Numbered from the stretch's first letter, positions 44,390 to 58,180 are shown. The stretch: DNA of 64,000 bases from UBA6170 sp942491385 (GCA_942491385.1 CALOAF010000005.1:1-64000), one strand, 5' to 3'. Numbers and translations are program-made. Notes: generated by a model not told the origin, from the sequence alone.

Positions 44390-47300
44390 CTAATACTCAA
44401 ACCATTTTTTCGTTATCCAAATAATTGGTTTTGGTTCTGATTGAATTAAATCTATTTGTTCGATATAGCTAGCAAATACAATTATTTGGGCTACTCCTCC
44501 TGTAGTTAGACCATCCAATATGTAATATTCCTCACCAGAACCAGTACAATTAAATGCTAATCTAACTATTGGCTTCGACCAGGATACAGTTCTGCCAACA
44601 GCTTCCCAATCACCAGACGTAAGTTCAATCAAATTCCAGCCATCCAGTAGTGGAATGGTAGCTTTAAAATAATTCTTTATTGAAGGATCATTTGAAAGTA
44701 AGATTTCCAAGCCTGTAGGTGAATCTTCTGGATCAATAAACAACCAAAATCGCAGGTTACCCTGTTCATCTGGAGCAGACAAGTTCCAAGAAACAGATTC
44801 GGTAATTTGAAGCGAACTTGCTTTTGATGGCATTGTGAGTTTAAGCGCACCTGTTCCTTCTACAATATCCGATGTTTCGAGCGATAACATTCCTTTACCT
44901 TTAGCAACCCAATTTGTTATAGAGTCAAAGGATTCACGGATTATTCCCGATTGGAAGTAGGCAGAAATAGTTTTGTCACTTTCTAAAGTTAGTATTTTCG
45001 GATTAGATGTGCTGATTATGTTTTCAGCACCATCCAACCAATGGAAGAATCCAAATTCATTATCTGCCGTCGCTGTCAAGGTCACTTCATCCCCATACTG
45101 ATATGGACCAGCCGGGTCGACCGTGATCGTGCCACCCATCACCTGGTTTATCGTCAGGGTTACAGCGTTCTGTGTGAATGTCGCACTGACGGTCTTGTCT
45201 CCATCCAACGTTAATGTGGTCGGGGTGACCGTTCCACTTAGAGCACCGGTCCAACCCGTGAAGGTGTAGCCCGTATCTGCCGTCGCTGTCAAGGTCACTT
45301 CATCCCCATACTGATATGGACCAGCCGGGTCGACCGTGATCATGCCACCCATCACCTGGTTTATCGTCAGGGTTACGGCGTTCTGTGTGAATGTCGCACT
45401 GACGGTCTTGTCTCCATCCAACGTCAATGTGGTTGGGGTAACCGTTCCACTTAGAGCACCAGTCCAACCCGTGAAGGTGTAGCCCGTATCTGCCGTCGCT
45501 GTCAAGGTCACTTCATCCCCATACTGATATGGACCAGCCGGGTCGACCGTGATCGTGCCACCCATCACCTGGTTTATTGTCAGGGTTACGGCGTTCGTGT
45601 GAATGTCGCACTGACGGTTTTGTCTCCTCCAACGTTAGTGGTCGGGGTGACCGTTCCACTTAGAGCACCGTCCACCCGTGAAGGTGTAGCCCGTATCTGC
45701 CGTGCGTCAGGTCACTTCATCCCATACTGATATGGCCAGCCGGGTCGATCGTGATCTGCCCCCGTCACCTGTTTTATCGTCAGGTTACGGCGTTCTGTGT
45801 GAATGTCGCACTGACGGTCTTGTCTCCATCCAACGTTAATGTGGTTGGGGTAACCGTTCCACTTAGAGCACCAGTCCAACCCGTGAAGGTGTAGCCCGTA
45901 TCTGCCGTCGCTGTCAAGGTCACTTCATCCCCATACTGATATGGACCAGCCGGGTCGACCGTGATCATGCCACCCGTCACCTGATTTATCGTCAGGGTAT
46001 AGGTGACCTGAGTGTAATTTACTCCAGCAGTATGAGCAGACGCTGGCATACTGACTGTATTGATTGCCGCTGTACTGCTATCATTTATTGTGCCTATCCA
46101 ACTATTAATTTGCCAACCACTGTCAGGTTCTGCACCGATCAATGAAATATTTTCTCCTGCCAAGTATGTTCCTGTCTCACAACCCTCTGAGTTGTTCGGA
46201 CTAGCTGCTGGATTAGTTCCCTCGCCTGTGTGGGTTAGGGTTAGTGCAAAACAGTTAGGAGGTGTTAATTCAAAAAAGGCTGTCACTGATATGTTTGCTG
46301 TAACGTTCTCATCCGTACGTGGATTCTCGGTGGAATCATCACTCCAATTCACAAAGTGGTAGCCAGTATTTGGTATTGCTTGAACAGGTGTGCCATCTGC
46401 TCCGTAATTCACTGTTTGTGTCGTGGTACCTGTAAGAGAACCATTATCTCCAGCTGTATAAGTCAACATGAACGTTTCCACATATGGTTCAAAATAAGCC
46501 GTTACACTTCTGTCGGCATCCATTGTGATTTCACATATGTTAGTACCGGTACAATCCCCTTCCCAATGATCAAAAGAATAACCTGAAGAAGCAATCGCTG
46601 TCAGGGAAACTTCTGTACCAATATCATAGGCAACTTGATCTGGATTACGGTTTACGGTTCCTCCTGCATCCGGGACTATATCCACTGTTAGGATTGCCTG
46701 GCCCGAATAAGATAACACTGTTACTGTCTGGGTTATGGTCGCACTATCATATGGGTTGGATACCGTCAACGTGACCGAAACATCCCCTATTTCCGGGAAG
46801 GTAAGATTGGTTGTGGGTTCAGTTGTGATGATCTCTTCGCCATTGAAGTTCCATGTGTAAGTCATCGGCAACGTTGTATTTATGGATGTGTAACTGGCTG
46901 AAAAGGTTGCTGGCTCACCTGCAATTACCTCAATCGGATAAGTAAATGAAGCTGTCTTAACAGCTGGCCAGGCATTAATGTATACATCATCCATATACCA
47001 CACCAAACCATTCGGGGTGGCTCGGGTTGCCTCGAACCGCAGCCGTACATCCGATTCTCACCATAAGCACTTAGATCAATATCCTCTGTCAGCCAATGAG
47101 GTGTCGTATCGTTTCCACTAAATCGTTTTAATAGAATCCCAGGTATTCCACCAATTCGTTGAAATTTGCAATTCAACTTTGTCATTAACCGAGCCTAATC
47201 GATATGCATGCTGAAAATGGAGCACTGGACCTGCATAATCCGAAAAATCTAATAGGGTAACCAAGGACAGTGAGCCGGTAGCGGTAGTCGTCCAGGAATT

Positions 47301-50160
47301 TGCCCAGCTATTCCAGGTACTCTGTTAAGCCCCCAAGAATCTGCCAACCAATTGCCTGTTCCGTTTTCCAGATCATCCTGGAACAAGGAAATGGCTGGAC
47401 TAGAAGGCTCAAACTGGTTGCGGGCATAAGCAGGTGTCATTGTGACAAATTTTGCTTCACTCTCCAGAGTTGTTGCACTCAAATTGCCACTGAAAAAAAT
47501 CTTTTAAAGCTACCAGTTTAAACGCTCGTGTTCCCTGTTAAAGGAAGTTGATCGTAGAGCATCTTGCCATCAAAGTCCAGTGTCATTGTTTGGGAGCCAA
47601 CTACCAAAGCTTGGGGTTCACTCACTGCCCAGGCAATCTCTTTACCGTATTCATCTTCCAGCAAGCCTTCAATGCGATAATTGCCCCCGCTTTCTGTTAC
47701 CGTGACACCCACCTGAACACGCAGTTTGTCATTGAGAGCATTTCCATTGGTATCAACAAGCGTGATCGTATATACACCTGTGGGATCTACATCCTCTGGC
47801 TGCATTAATGATGGATCACCACTGCTGGGAGTTGCAATGGTAATATTACCAGCCGCGATCTTGCCATCCATGTCATCGATCTCGTAACTGGGTGCAAAGC
47901 GGGAATCCAACATCTCACCATCAGTGATCGTCAGATACAAATGTTCGAGTGTGTAGGGTGGAGAAGTCTTTTTGACATCGAATTGTAGTTGCGCTGCAGC
48001 ATCTATTCCTGTCCAGGTGGAATTCCCCACATAATCTCCCTTGCTATCGTAAAGATCTCCATCTACAGTAAAACTTCCTGGAATGTCAATATTTAATGGG
48101 ATATTGATAACAATTGATTCAAATAAACCATTTTTATCTTTATCGATACCCGAGTGTGAAATTCCATCGGAATCAATCGTTGCTGCCAGAATCTTAAATT
48201 GGGAAAATTGATAGGCATTTGTTGAATATGAATAATCCTGGTAAACAAGAGTTTTTTCCGGGTTATAATTATAATATGTTTGATCCGGTTTACGCCCACA
48301 AAGCTTCGACTGTGTTGGACCATCTGCTTTGTGAGAATCTCATACATTAAAATTATCTTTTGTTTTCCAGGTTTAGAGTTGTCCTTGTTGATCCCCGAAT
48401 TTTCTTCCTCAACACCCAAAAATCATTGAATCTTTTCAACCGAGCTGTTACTCACAATATCTCGAAATAACATTTTCAATGTAACGGTGCTACTGTTCCC
48501 AAGTCTATTTGTAGATTTATTTTGACCAACGGAATAATATCGTATTCTCGCCTTTTTCAACTGTATTTGAAACAGCTTCTATCAAATTGATTGTATTTTC
48601 AGGCGTCCAAGCAGCTAAGAAAGCTGCACATTCTGCTGGAGGTGTGGCTGGACTACATGCAATCGGTCTCGGACCTCTAGGCCAATTTTCCAGTTCATTT
48701 TCAGGATCAATAACTCCATCCGGTAAGATATAGGTTAAATATTCATTGCGTCCTTCGGGACTACTAACCGGTGGTCTTCTCCACTCCGAAGGCTGCCAGT
48801 TATCACCATTAAAAAAGAGATAATCCAGTACATCAACATCCGGAGATTGGGTAATCTGGAGTGGTAGCTTGCTATCCCACTGATAATCACGGTTGATAGA
48901 AGACCATTCAGCGTTTGGAATCGGCCAAACCTGATTGACCGTGCCGCCGGCATTACTACCAATCTGAAAATCCCAATCCTGATTTACAGTGAAAATTCCA
49001 TCACCATATAGATCACTGTAATAATAACCAGGTTGATTACTTTTACTCCAAACATCTAATGTTGTGATGGCAGTCACACCTTTGTTCCAGGGGTAATATG
49101 TGCCATCATCACTGGCCCCACTATAGGCTCTTTGGGCATACCATTGCCCTTCATACCACATCATGGTGGAGGTGTCATATTCATAAGTGTTATCAAATTG
49201 TCCACTTTCACCATGACCACGGGTTTTATTATAGTCAATTTGAAATACACGTGCAGGGATGCCGGCTGAGCGCAGCATGGCTGCATATGTGGTAGCCGTT
49301 GTCTCACAATATCCGCCGGTGGAAGTCCAACCGGTGCCATCCCACCATCTATACATAGAACTCGAAAAGTTATTTTGTAAATAACTGTGTTGTGTACGGA
49401 ACTCCGTATCAAACCACCTGGAAAGAGTATATGTTGCATCGGCCTGGCTTGTTTTCCCATGGATCCCTTTGATGGCATGGTCAACAAAAGCTGATTTGGT
49501 AAATTGCTCCGTCCAGTATGCCTGTGCATAGCCAAAGGCTAGATGATATGGCCAATCGGAGCAGGGATAATTCGGATCGGAGGGATAAGGACAACCAGGA
49601 TTTGAATTATGCTGGTTGAAATAATCCCAATCCCACATCCGGAAGAAGGGTATACCTCATCTTTTTTATTTTCAGGTTCACCATCATCATTAAGCTTATT
49701 TCATTCTGCGATAATCTCCGGTTTTCAAAAATCAATACACAGGCATCTCTTCGTCCATGCTCCATCTGTTACCGTAGCTGCTAGGTGCCTACCGTTCCAT
49801 CCATTGGAATCGTGATTGACCAACCCCCATTGGCATGATCACGAACGGGTATGATGGTGTCATGTATCCCATTGAGTCAGTGTGCCACTCGCAGGGCCTG
49901 CACCGTAAACTTGTTCCCCGCCTGACAACAACAGCTTCTTCCATTAAGATTGTACCACCCTGTTGATGGAAAGTAAGCCGGATCCGTTTTTGCGGTTTCA
50001 TAGTTTCAAATCTTCACTGCGTTCCGGGGCTATGTGATCCAACGGGTTCGTTCAAAGAGCTTTTCCTGCCATCTGTAACCGTCATTATCGCTTCTCTTTC
50101 GGTCCGTCGTAGGGCCGCCAGGTTACCAATTTTTTTATAGATCTCATCCTTTCCGGTAGG
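44390..50160 (-). pseudogene. giant secreted surface protein, copy 2, heavily frameshifted
   Basis: Same order as copies 1 and 3: transglutaminase-like (GGYCETTATTYAAMLRSAGI, about 49.3 kb), MAM-like (about 47 kb), PKD (about 46.8 kb) and InlB-like repeats. The signal-peptide and TSP3 part (49.65-50.16 kb) is recognisable but riddled with deletions and lacks a start. Other damaged tracts are 45575-45780, 47040-47520 and 48270-48540. The repeats here are of another type (GGTITVDPAGPYQYGDEVTL, TGYTFTGWTGALSGTV) with an exact 213-bp period. Instead of YLPLV the protein ends in a carbohydrate-binding-like domain (ESFDSITNWVAKGKGMLSLE, WNLIELTSGDWEAVG). In most damaged tracts the changes are deletions, which suggests poor consensus sequence. 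Confidence 0.8.
45063..45990 (-). repeat. 213-bp tandem repeats in surface protein 2
   Basis: Equivalent positions (TCTGCCGTCGCTG) fall at 45063, 45276 and 45489, exactly 213 bases apart, followed by a deletion-ridden unit and one more intact unit. Each encodes one 71-residue InlB-like module. Units are nearly identical at the DNA level, which favours recombination and assembly collapse. Confidence 0.85.
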
Positions 50161-50276
50161 GGAAGGATGAGTAAATATTTAATACCGTGTTTTTATCCCT
50201 CCAAAACCAAATTTTTTTGGGTGACCACTCTGAATTAAAAAACGATAAAAATGTGACAGGATTATAAATTAAAAAT

Positions 50277-50372
50277 AAACCTTCTACCGATACTAAGGTC
50301 GGTTTCGCATTTGGCTCTGAAGACCACGATGTTCCACTGTGCGACCATCTTCTTCAGTCATTACCCCGTATT
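50277..50372 (-). ncRNA. candidate cis-regulatory structured RNA, copy 2 (deleted form)
   Basis: Clearly the same element as at 43717 and 58181, but with several missing bases in the GCATG hairpin and stem regions. The terminal hairpin here is ACCTT/AAGGT, against ACCTA/TAGGT in copy 3, so this pair is preserved by a compensatory change. It precedes the damaged surface protein 2. Confidence 0.55.
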
Positions 50373-50529
50373 CATTGTAGTACAAATAAATTAAAATCCC
50401 TATTCTATATATAAATTATAAATAATAATAATAATACAATAAAGATTTGTTATATAATTTTAAAATCGATTTTGAATTGTTAACAAAGTGTTACAAATTA
50501 GTATAATTTTTTCTATCTGTTTGTAGTGA

Positions 50530-50547
50530 GTCTCGATAAACTGAGAC
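50530..50547. repeat. inverted repeat GTCTC-8-GAGAC at second duplication junction
   Basis: Identical to 44006-44023 and again directly followed by acetyltransferase homology. Confidence 0.6.
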
Positions 50548-50745
50548 GAAATTTTGAATTTTGACATTATCCCCCAATGATTACTCCCGCATCAGTAAAA
50601 ACCTTTTCCAATTATGCAATTCCGTCCAATTTGGGCATCTTCTATTACCTTGCTGTGATGCCAAACGCTGGTACCAGCACCTATTTGTACCTTATCCGAG
50701 AGGTCTGCACTGGAATGGATATGGATACATATAGGACCCTTCTAA
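50548..50745 (-). pseudogene. second 5' fragment of the acetyltransferase gene
   Basis: Homologous to 38515-38700, more divergent than the fragment at 44024, with substitutions and small deletions. The reading frame is not maintained and no start is present. It lies between surface proteins 2 and 3. Confidence 0.75.
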
Positions 50746-50827
50746 GATTTTCAAAAAATATATCTATGTTATCTAAGATTATAGCTTTATGGAAAAAAGT
50801 CAGCTCGCTGGTATCTTCTATTTTGAA

Positions 50828-50864
50828 GCCCATAGTTTGTATTGAGAAATAACAAACTATGGGC
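50828..50864. terminator. hairpin GCCCATAGTTTGT / ACAAACTATGGGC after copy 3
   Basis: A perfect 13-pair stem with an 11-base loop, about 200 bases after the stop of surface protein 3. No U run on the minus side. Corresponds in position to the hairpins at 44344 and 39003. Confidence 0.5.
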
Positions 50865-51069
50865 TGTTAATTATCTGTTCAAATCAATTTCAATTCATTC
50901 ATTGAAATATGGTTTTATGCAGATTGGATCAAATCCATTCTTTCCGTATCATTTACCAGGAATGTGTCCTGGATAATACTTAAAATTGAAATACTTCAAA
51001 GTTTGCAATAATCACTACCTATTCCGGAACAATGATCATCCTGTCCAGTTCAGGGCTTATTGTCCCTGA

Positions 51070-54000
51070 TCAATCATTGATTACCAATGGTAAGTAAAGT
51101 GAATATTTGTATCTCTCAAAGATTGCACTAACTGTCTTATCAGCATCCATAGTTACACTGCAGTTTCCACTGCCACTGCACGCTCCAGTCCATTCCACGA
51201 AATAATAGCCTGAATCTGGTGTTGCCGTTAGACTCACTACCTCTCCATTAAGATATTCTGATGTCTCAGGAGTAATGCTGCCTCCTATCGGTTGTACAAC
51301 CGTCAACAAATAAGTTATCTGTGTGTAATTGACACCAGCCGTATGATCCGCCGCGGGCATGCTGACTGAATTCGTCGTTGCTATTGAGTTGTTATTGATT
51401 GTTCCAGTCCAGCTACTAATTTGCCAGCCTGTGTCAGGTGCTGCGCCACTCAATAAAATGTTTTCTCCTGCCAGGTAGGTACCTAATTCACAACCGACCG
51501 AATTGGTTGGATTAGCTACAGGATTTGTTCCCATTCCAGAGTGATTCACGGTAAGGGTAAAACAGTCAGGAGGTACCAATTCAAAAATAGCTGTTACAGA
51601 AATATCTCCTGTTACATTCTCATCGGTGCGTGGGTTCTCATTGGAACCATCACTCCATTCTACTAAGTAATAGCCGGTGTCGGGAACTGCTTCGACTGCT
51701 GTGCCATCTGATCCATGGTTGACTGTTTGTGTTGTGTCACCTGAAAGAGAGCCATTCGCGCCAGCGTTATATTGCAAGGTGTAGGTGTTGATGGCGAAAT
51801 TGGCTGTTACAGATATGTTTGCTGTTACGTTCTCATCGGTGCGTGGATTCTCAGCGGAACCATCACTCCAATCGACAAAGTGGTAACCGGCAGCAGCATT
51901 CGCTGTGACTGGCGAACCGCTGGCTCCATGGTTGACTGTTTGGGTTGTGATCCCAGAAAGTGAACCGTTCGGCCCAGCCAGATAGGTCAACGTGTAGGTA
52001 TTGATGGCAAAATTGGCTGTTACAGATATGTTTCCTGTTACGTTCTCATCAACGCGTGGATTCTCGGCGGAACCATCACTCCAATCGACAAAGTGGTAAC
52101 CGGCAGCAGCATTTGCTGTGACTGGCGAACCACTGGTTCCATAGTCAACTGTTTGAGATGTGTCACCCGAAAGAGTGCCATTCGCGCCAGCACTGTATTG
52201 CAAGGTGTAGGTGTTGATGGCAAAATTAGCTGTCACAGATATGTTTGCTGTTACGTTCTCATCGGTGCGTGGATTCTCAGCGGAACTATCACTCCAATTC
52301 ACAAAGTGGTAGCCGGTGTTTGGAACGGCTTCTACTTCCGTGCCATCTTCCCCGTAATTTACGGTCTGTGATGTGTCACCTGATATTGTTCCGCCTGTTC
52401 CAGCGGTGTAAGTCAAGGTGTAGGTATTGATGGCAAAATTAGCTGTCACAGATATGTTTGCTGTTACGTTCTCATCGGTGCGTGGATTCTCAGCGGAACT
52501 ATCACTCCAATTCACAAAGTGGTAGCCGGTGTTTGGAACGGCTTCAACTTCCGTGCCATCTTCCCCGTAAATCACGGTCTGTGATGTGTCACCTGATATT
52601 GTTCCGCCTGTTCCAGCGGTGTAAGTCAAGGTGTAAGTATTGATCGCAAAGTTCGCTGTCACAGATACGTTTTCTGTAACATTCTCATCAGTACGTGGGT
52701 TATCGGTCGAGCCATCACTCCAATTCACAAAGTGGTAGCCGGTGTCGGGAACTGCTTCGACTTCCGTGCCATCTTCCCCGTAATTTACGGTCTGTGATGT
52801 GTCACCTGATATTGTTCCACCTGTTCCAGCAGTGTAAGTCAAAGTGTAGGTATTGATCGCAAAGTTCGCTGTCACAGATATGTTTTCTGTAACATTCTCA
52901 TCCGTGCGTGGATTCTCAGCGGAACTATCACTCCAATTCACAAAGTGGTAGCCGATGTTTGGAACGGCTTCAACTTCCGTGCCATCTTCCCCGTAATTTA
53001 CGGTCTGTGATGTGTCACCTGATATTGTTCCGCCTGTTCCAGCGGTGTAAGTCAAGGTGTAAGTATTGATCGCAAAGTTCGCTGTCACAGATACGTTTTC
53101 TGTAACATTCTCATCCGTGCGTGGATTTGCGGTGGAGCCATCACTCCAATTCACAAAGTGGTAGCCGGTGTTTGGAACGGCTTCAACTTCCGTGCCATCT
53201 TCCCCGTAATTTACGGTCTGTGATGTGTCACCTGATATTGTTCCACCTGTTCCAGCAGTGTAAGTCAAAGTGTAGGTATAGATAGCGAAATTGGCTGTTA
53301 CAGAAATATCTCCTGTTACATTCTCATCAGTACGTGGGTTATCGGTCGAGCCATCACTCCAATTGACAAAGTAATAGCCTGTGTCGGGAACTGCTTCGAC
53401 TGCTGTGCCATCTACCCCGTAATCAACTGTTTGGGATGTGTCACCTGATAGAGTACCTCCCGTTCCAGCGCTATATTGCAAGGTGTAAGTGTTGATGGCG
53501 AAATTGGCTGTTACAGAAATATCTCCTGTTACATTCTCATCAGTACGTGGGTTATCGGTAGAGCTATCACTCCAATTGACAAAGTGGTAGCCAGTATCAG
53601 CATTTGCTGTGACTGCCGAACCACTGGCTCCATGGTTGACTGTTTGGGTTGTGATCCCAGAAAGTGAACCGTTCGGCCCAGCCAGATAGGTCAACGTGTA
53701 GGTATTGATAGCAAATTTAGCTGTCACAGAAATGTTCTCTGTAACGGTCGTATCTGTACGAGGATTATCGAATGACCCATCACTCCAATCGACAAAGTGA
53801 TAACCAGCAGCAGGAATCGCTGTAACTGCTGTTCCATCTGATCCATGGTTGACTGTTTGTGTTGTGTCACCTGAAAGAGAACCATTTGCTCCTGCGGTGT
53901 AATTCAATGTATAGGTGTTGATGGCAAAATTGGCCGTTACAGATATGTTTGCTGTTACATTCTCATCAACGCGTGGATTCTCAGCGGAACCATCACTCCA

Positions 54001-57000
54001 ATCGACAAAGTGGTAGCCAGTATCAGCATTCGCTGTGACTGCTGTGCCACTGGCTCCATGGTTGACAGTTTGCATTGTGTCGCCTGAAAGAGTTCCGTTC
54101 GCTCCAGCCGAGTAGCTTAAAGTGTATGTGTTAATATTAAAGTTGGCTGTAACGGTCGTATCCTCATCCATTATTACAATACATGTGCCTGTACCACTAC
54201 ATCCTCCACCACTCCAACCTCCGAAAGTATATCCCGTATTTGGCACAGCTGTCAGTGTAACTTCTGTACCAAAATCATAGGCTACTTGATCAGGATCACG
54301 TGTTACTGTACCACCTCCTCCAGGAACAAGGATAACATTCAAAATTGCCTGATTGGGTTTGGGGATTACCGTTATTGTCTCCGATGTGAAAGCGCTATCG
54401 TAAGGGCTCGAGACCGTCAAGGTGACCGAAACATCCCCAGCGTCCGGGAATGCATAATTGTAAGTGGGATCAGTAGTAATAACCTCTACGCCATTAAAGT
54501 TCCATGTGTATGTCATCGGCAACGTTGAATTAATGGATGTGTAACTGGCTGTAAAGGTTGCTGGCACTTCTGCGAATATTTCATTTGGATAGGTAAATGA
54601 AGCAGTTTTAACAGCTGGCCAGGCATTGATAAATACATCATCTATGTACCACAATAAACCATTCGCAGTTGCTCGTGTTGCTTCGAACCGAAATCGCACA
54701 TCCGACATCTCACCAAAAGCGCTTAAATCAATATCTTCTGTCAACCAATGCGGTGTAGTATCGTTTCCAGCTAAACGTTTCAATTGCTGCCCAGGTTCCA
54801 CCACCATCTGTGGAAACTTTCAATTCAGCTTCATCATTGATTGATCCTAATCGATAAGCATGATCAAAATGTAGCACCGGGCCGGCATAATCCGAAAAAT
54901 CAATTGGGGCAGCAAATGAAAGGGAACCTGAATCGGTAGTCACCCAGGATTTTGCCCAGCTATTCCAGGTTCCGCTATTGAGGGACCAATTTGAATCTGC
55001 TGACCATTTGCTTGTCCCAGTTTCCAGATCATCCTGAAACAATGTAACTGCGGGGCTGGAAGATTCAAACTGGTTTCGGGCATACGCCGGAGTAACGGTA
55101 GCAAATTTTGCTTCACTCTCCAGCGTTGCCACACTCAGGTTTCCGCTGAAGATCTTTACAGCCACCAATTTAAACGCTCGCGTTCCAGTTAACGGGAGTT
55201 GATCGTAGAGCATTTTGCCATCGAAGTCCAATATCATTGTTTGGTTGCCAACAGATAAAGGTTGTGGATCACTTACTGCCCAAGCGATCTCAGTTCCATA
55301 ATTATCTTCCAGTAACCCTTCAATCCGATAATCACCGCCTATTCCAGTTACAGTAACACCAACTTGAACGCGCAAAATATCGGCAAGGCTATTTCCATTT
55401 GTATCAACAGGTGTGATTGTATATATACCGGTGGGGTCGACATCTAGCGGTTGGGCTAATGATGGATCATCAATGCTTATGCTTCCAAATGAGATATTGC
55501 CTGATTGAATCAGACCATCCATGTCATCTACTTCATAACTGGGAGCAAAGCGGGAATCCAACAACTCGCCATTGGTGATCTTCAGATTCAAATGTTCAAG
55601 TGTGTAGGGTGGTGAAGTCTTTTCGACATTGAATTGTAATTTTGCTTCGGATTCAATCCCAGTCCAGCTTGCATTTCCTACAAAATCACCATTCCCATCA
55701 TATAGATCACCATTAACAGTAAAACTTCCTGGGATATCTACAATTAATGGGATTTGGATAACAATTGATTCAAATAACTCATTTTTATCTAAATCGATAC
55801 CTAAGTGAGAAATTCCATCGGAATCAATGGTAGCAGCCAGAGTCTTAAATTGGGTGTGATCATAAGCCTGTGTTGAATAAGAGTATGACTGATAGCCGAG
55901 GGTTTTTTCGGGGTCGATAAAAGCCAGATCTGTCTGATCTGGTTCAGCAGCCCACAATGCTTCTAACATGTATGGGCCATTTGCTTTGCTGTCCGCAATC
56001 TCAATCCCATTAAAAGTTATCTCAACAATTTGTTTTCCTGGTTTGAGTGTAATCGTGCTTGTCGCCCCTCGCAATTTACTTGTTCCAACATTCAAAAAAC
56101 CACCAAATTGAATATCTCTTTCTACCGGGTTGATCACTTCAAATTTAACTGCCAATCCATCGAAATAGCCATCCCCATCTTTATCAATCCCGGTGTCTGT
56201 TACTATGTTCCCAAGTCTAATATTGGCTGTCGTAGAATTTTGATTATTGACCAACGGAATGAATATCGTATTCCCGCTTTTTTCAACTGTATTTGAAACA
56301 GCTTCTATCAAATTGATTGTATTTTCAGGAGTCCAAGCAGCTAAGAAAGCTGCACATTCTGCTGGAGGTGTGGCTGGGCTACAAGCGATAGGTTTCGGGC
56401 CTTGTGGCCAATTCTCCAATTCATTTTCAGGATCAATAACACCATCCGGCAAGATATAAGTTTGGTTTTCATCCCGTCCTGTGGGAAGACTAACCGGAGG
56501 TCTTCTCCACTCTGATGGTTGCCAGTTATCACCATTAAAAAATAGATAGTTGAACACATCAACATCCGGAGATTGGGTAATCTGGAGTGGTTTTTTGCTG
56601 TCCCACTGATAATCACGGTTGATAGAAGACCATTCAGCGGATGGAATCGGCCAAACCTGATTGACGGTGCCACCTGCGTTGCTTCCGATCTGAAAATCCC
56701 ATTCTTCGTTTACAGCGAAAATACCATCACCATACCTATCACTGTAATAATAACCAGGAGATGCAGGTTGACTCCAGACATCTAATGTCGTAATCGCAGT
56801 AACGCCTTTGTTCCAGGGGTAATATGTGCCATCATCACTGGCTCCGCTATAGGCTCGTTGCGCATACCATTGCCCCTCATACCACATCATGGTGGAGGTG
56901 TCATATTCATAAGTGTTATCAAATTGTCCACTTTCACCATGACCACGGGTTTTATTATAGTCAATTTGAAATACACGTGAAGGGATGCCGGCTGAGCGCA

Positions 57001-58063
57001 GCATGGATGCATATGTAGTAGCCGTTGTCTCACAATATCCGCCGGTGGAAGTCCAGCCAGTTTCATCCCACCATCTATACATAGAACTCGTAAAGTTGTT
57101 TTGCAAATAGCCATGTTGAGTACGAAACTCTGTATCAAACCACCTGGAAAGAGTATATGTCGCATCGGCTTGACTTGTTTTCCCATGGATCCCTTTGATG
57201 GCGTTGTCGACGAAATTTGCTTTGGTAAACTGTTCCGTCCAGTACGCCTGAGCGTAACCAAATGCTGTATGATATGGCCAATCGGAGCAGGGATAATTCG
57301 GATCGGAGGGATATGGACAACCAGGATTGGTATTGTGTTCATTAAAATAATCCCAATCCCACATCCGGAAGAAGGGTACTACCTCATCTTTTTTGTTTTC
57401 AGGGTCACCATCATACATATAAGCATTAATTTCATTCTGCGATAAATCATCCGGTATTTCAAAAATCACATACACAGGCATACTCTTCGTCCATGCTCCA
57501 TCTGTTACCGTAGCTGTATAGGTGCCTACCGTTCCATCCATTGGAATCGTGATTGACCAACCCCCATTGGCAGGATCACGAACGGGTATGATGGGTGTCA
57601 TGTCAGTCCCAGTGAGAGTCAGTGTGCCACTCGCAGGGCCTGCAATTGTAAAACTTGTTCCCCGCCTGACAACAACAGCTTCTTCCATTAAGAATTGGTC
57701 ACCACCCTGTTTGATGGAAAGATAAGCCGGATCCGTTGTATTGAAATATTGACTGGTTTCATAGTTTTCTAAATACTTCACTGCGATTCCGGGGCTATGT
57801 GAATCCAACGGGTTCGTATCAAAGAGCTTTTCCTCGCCATCTGTTAAACCGTCATTATCGCTATCCCGATCATTCGGATCCGTCGTAAATGGTCCTCCAG
57901 CCAGGTTATACCAACCAGCTATTTCCAAATCATTTAATAATGAGTCTCCATCCTTATCCGGTAGGGGGAATGGATCTTCCTGAGCTGAAACAGGAATTAC
58001 ATTCAAGACTAAAGATATCAACATGCTTACCATTACAAATATATTTAAATACCGTGTTTTCAT
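51070..58063 (-). CDS. giant secreted surface protein, copy 3 (about 15 InlB-like modules, YLPLVIND end); one frameshift near 54770
   Basis: About 2330 residues after repair. GGAGGG precedes the ATG at 58061-58063 (MKTRYLNIF); an upstream ATG at 58141 is less likely. It has a signal peptide ending VSAQ, TSP3-like calcium repeats (DKDGDSLLNDLEIAGW), a transglutaminase-like region (GGYCETTATTYASMLRSAGI), a MAM-like domain, and PKD (TYTWNFNGVEVITT). A run of InlB/Flg_new-like modules (YTLTYTAGTGGTISGDT, GYHFVNWSDGS, NPRTDENVT) follows, and the protein ends SLYLPLVIND. One extra base near 54770 (AGCTGGA instead of AGCGGA) divides the frame inside the MAM-like domain. The 71-residue modules are far more numerous than in copy 1 (three). 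Probable adhesin or matrix protein. Confidence 0.87.
51590..54145 (-). repeat. twelve tandem 213-bp units in surface protein 3
   Basis: The NTYTL start of each module recurs at about 51783, 51997, 52209, 52422, 52637, 52850, 53065, 53277, 53490, 53703, 53915 and 54131, an average period of 213 bases (71 codons). Central units (52.2-53.3 kb) are nearly identical to each other, while outer ones are diverged, the pattern expected from recent central expansion. Confidence 0.9.
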
Positions 58064-58180
58064 AACATCCCTCCATAAACCAAACTTGTTTTTTCCTGGG
58101 TTACGCATTTGCATAGAATCAAATAAAAAATTAAAGAACATTTTCTTTTCTGACCAGAAAAGGTAGTATTAAACAAAAAA

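Noticed and set aside
51590..54145. Regular 213-bp repeats as a possible CRISPR array
   Set aside because: The repeats are coding, 71 codons long, with no short-repeat/spacer structure and no cas genes.
39203..58063. Programmed frameshifting in the giant surface proteins
   Set aside because: The breaks in copies 1, 2 and 3 lie at different places without a common slippery motif plus pseudoknot.
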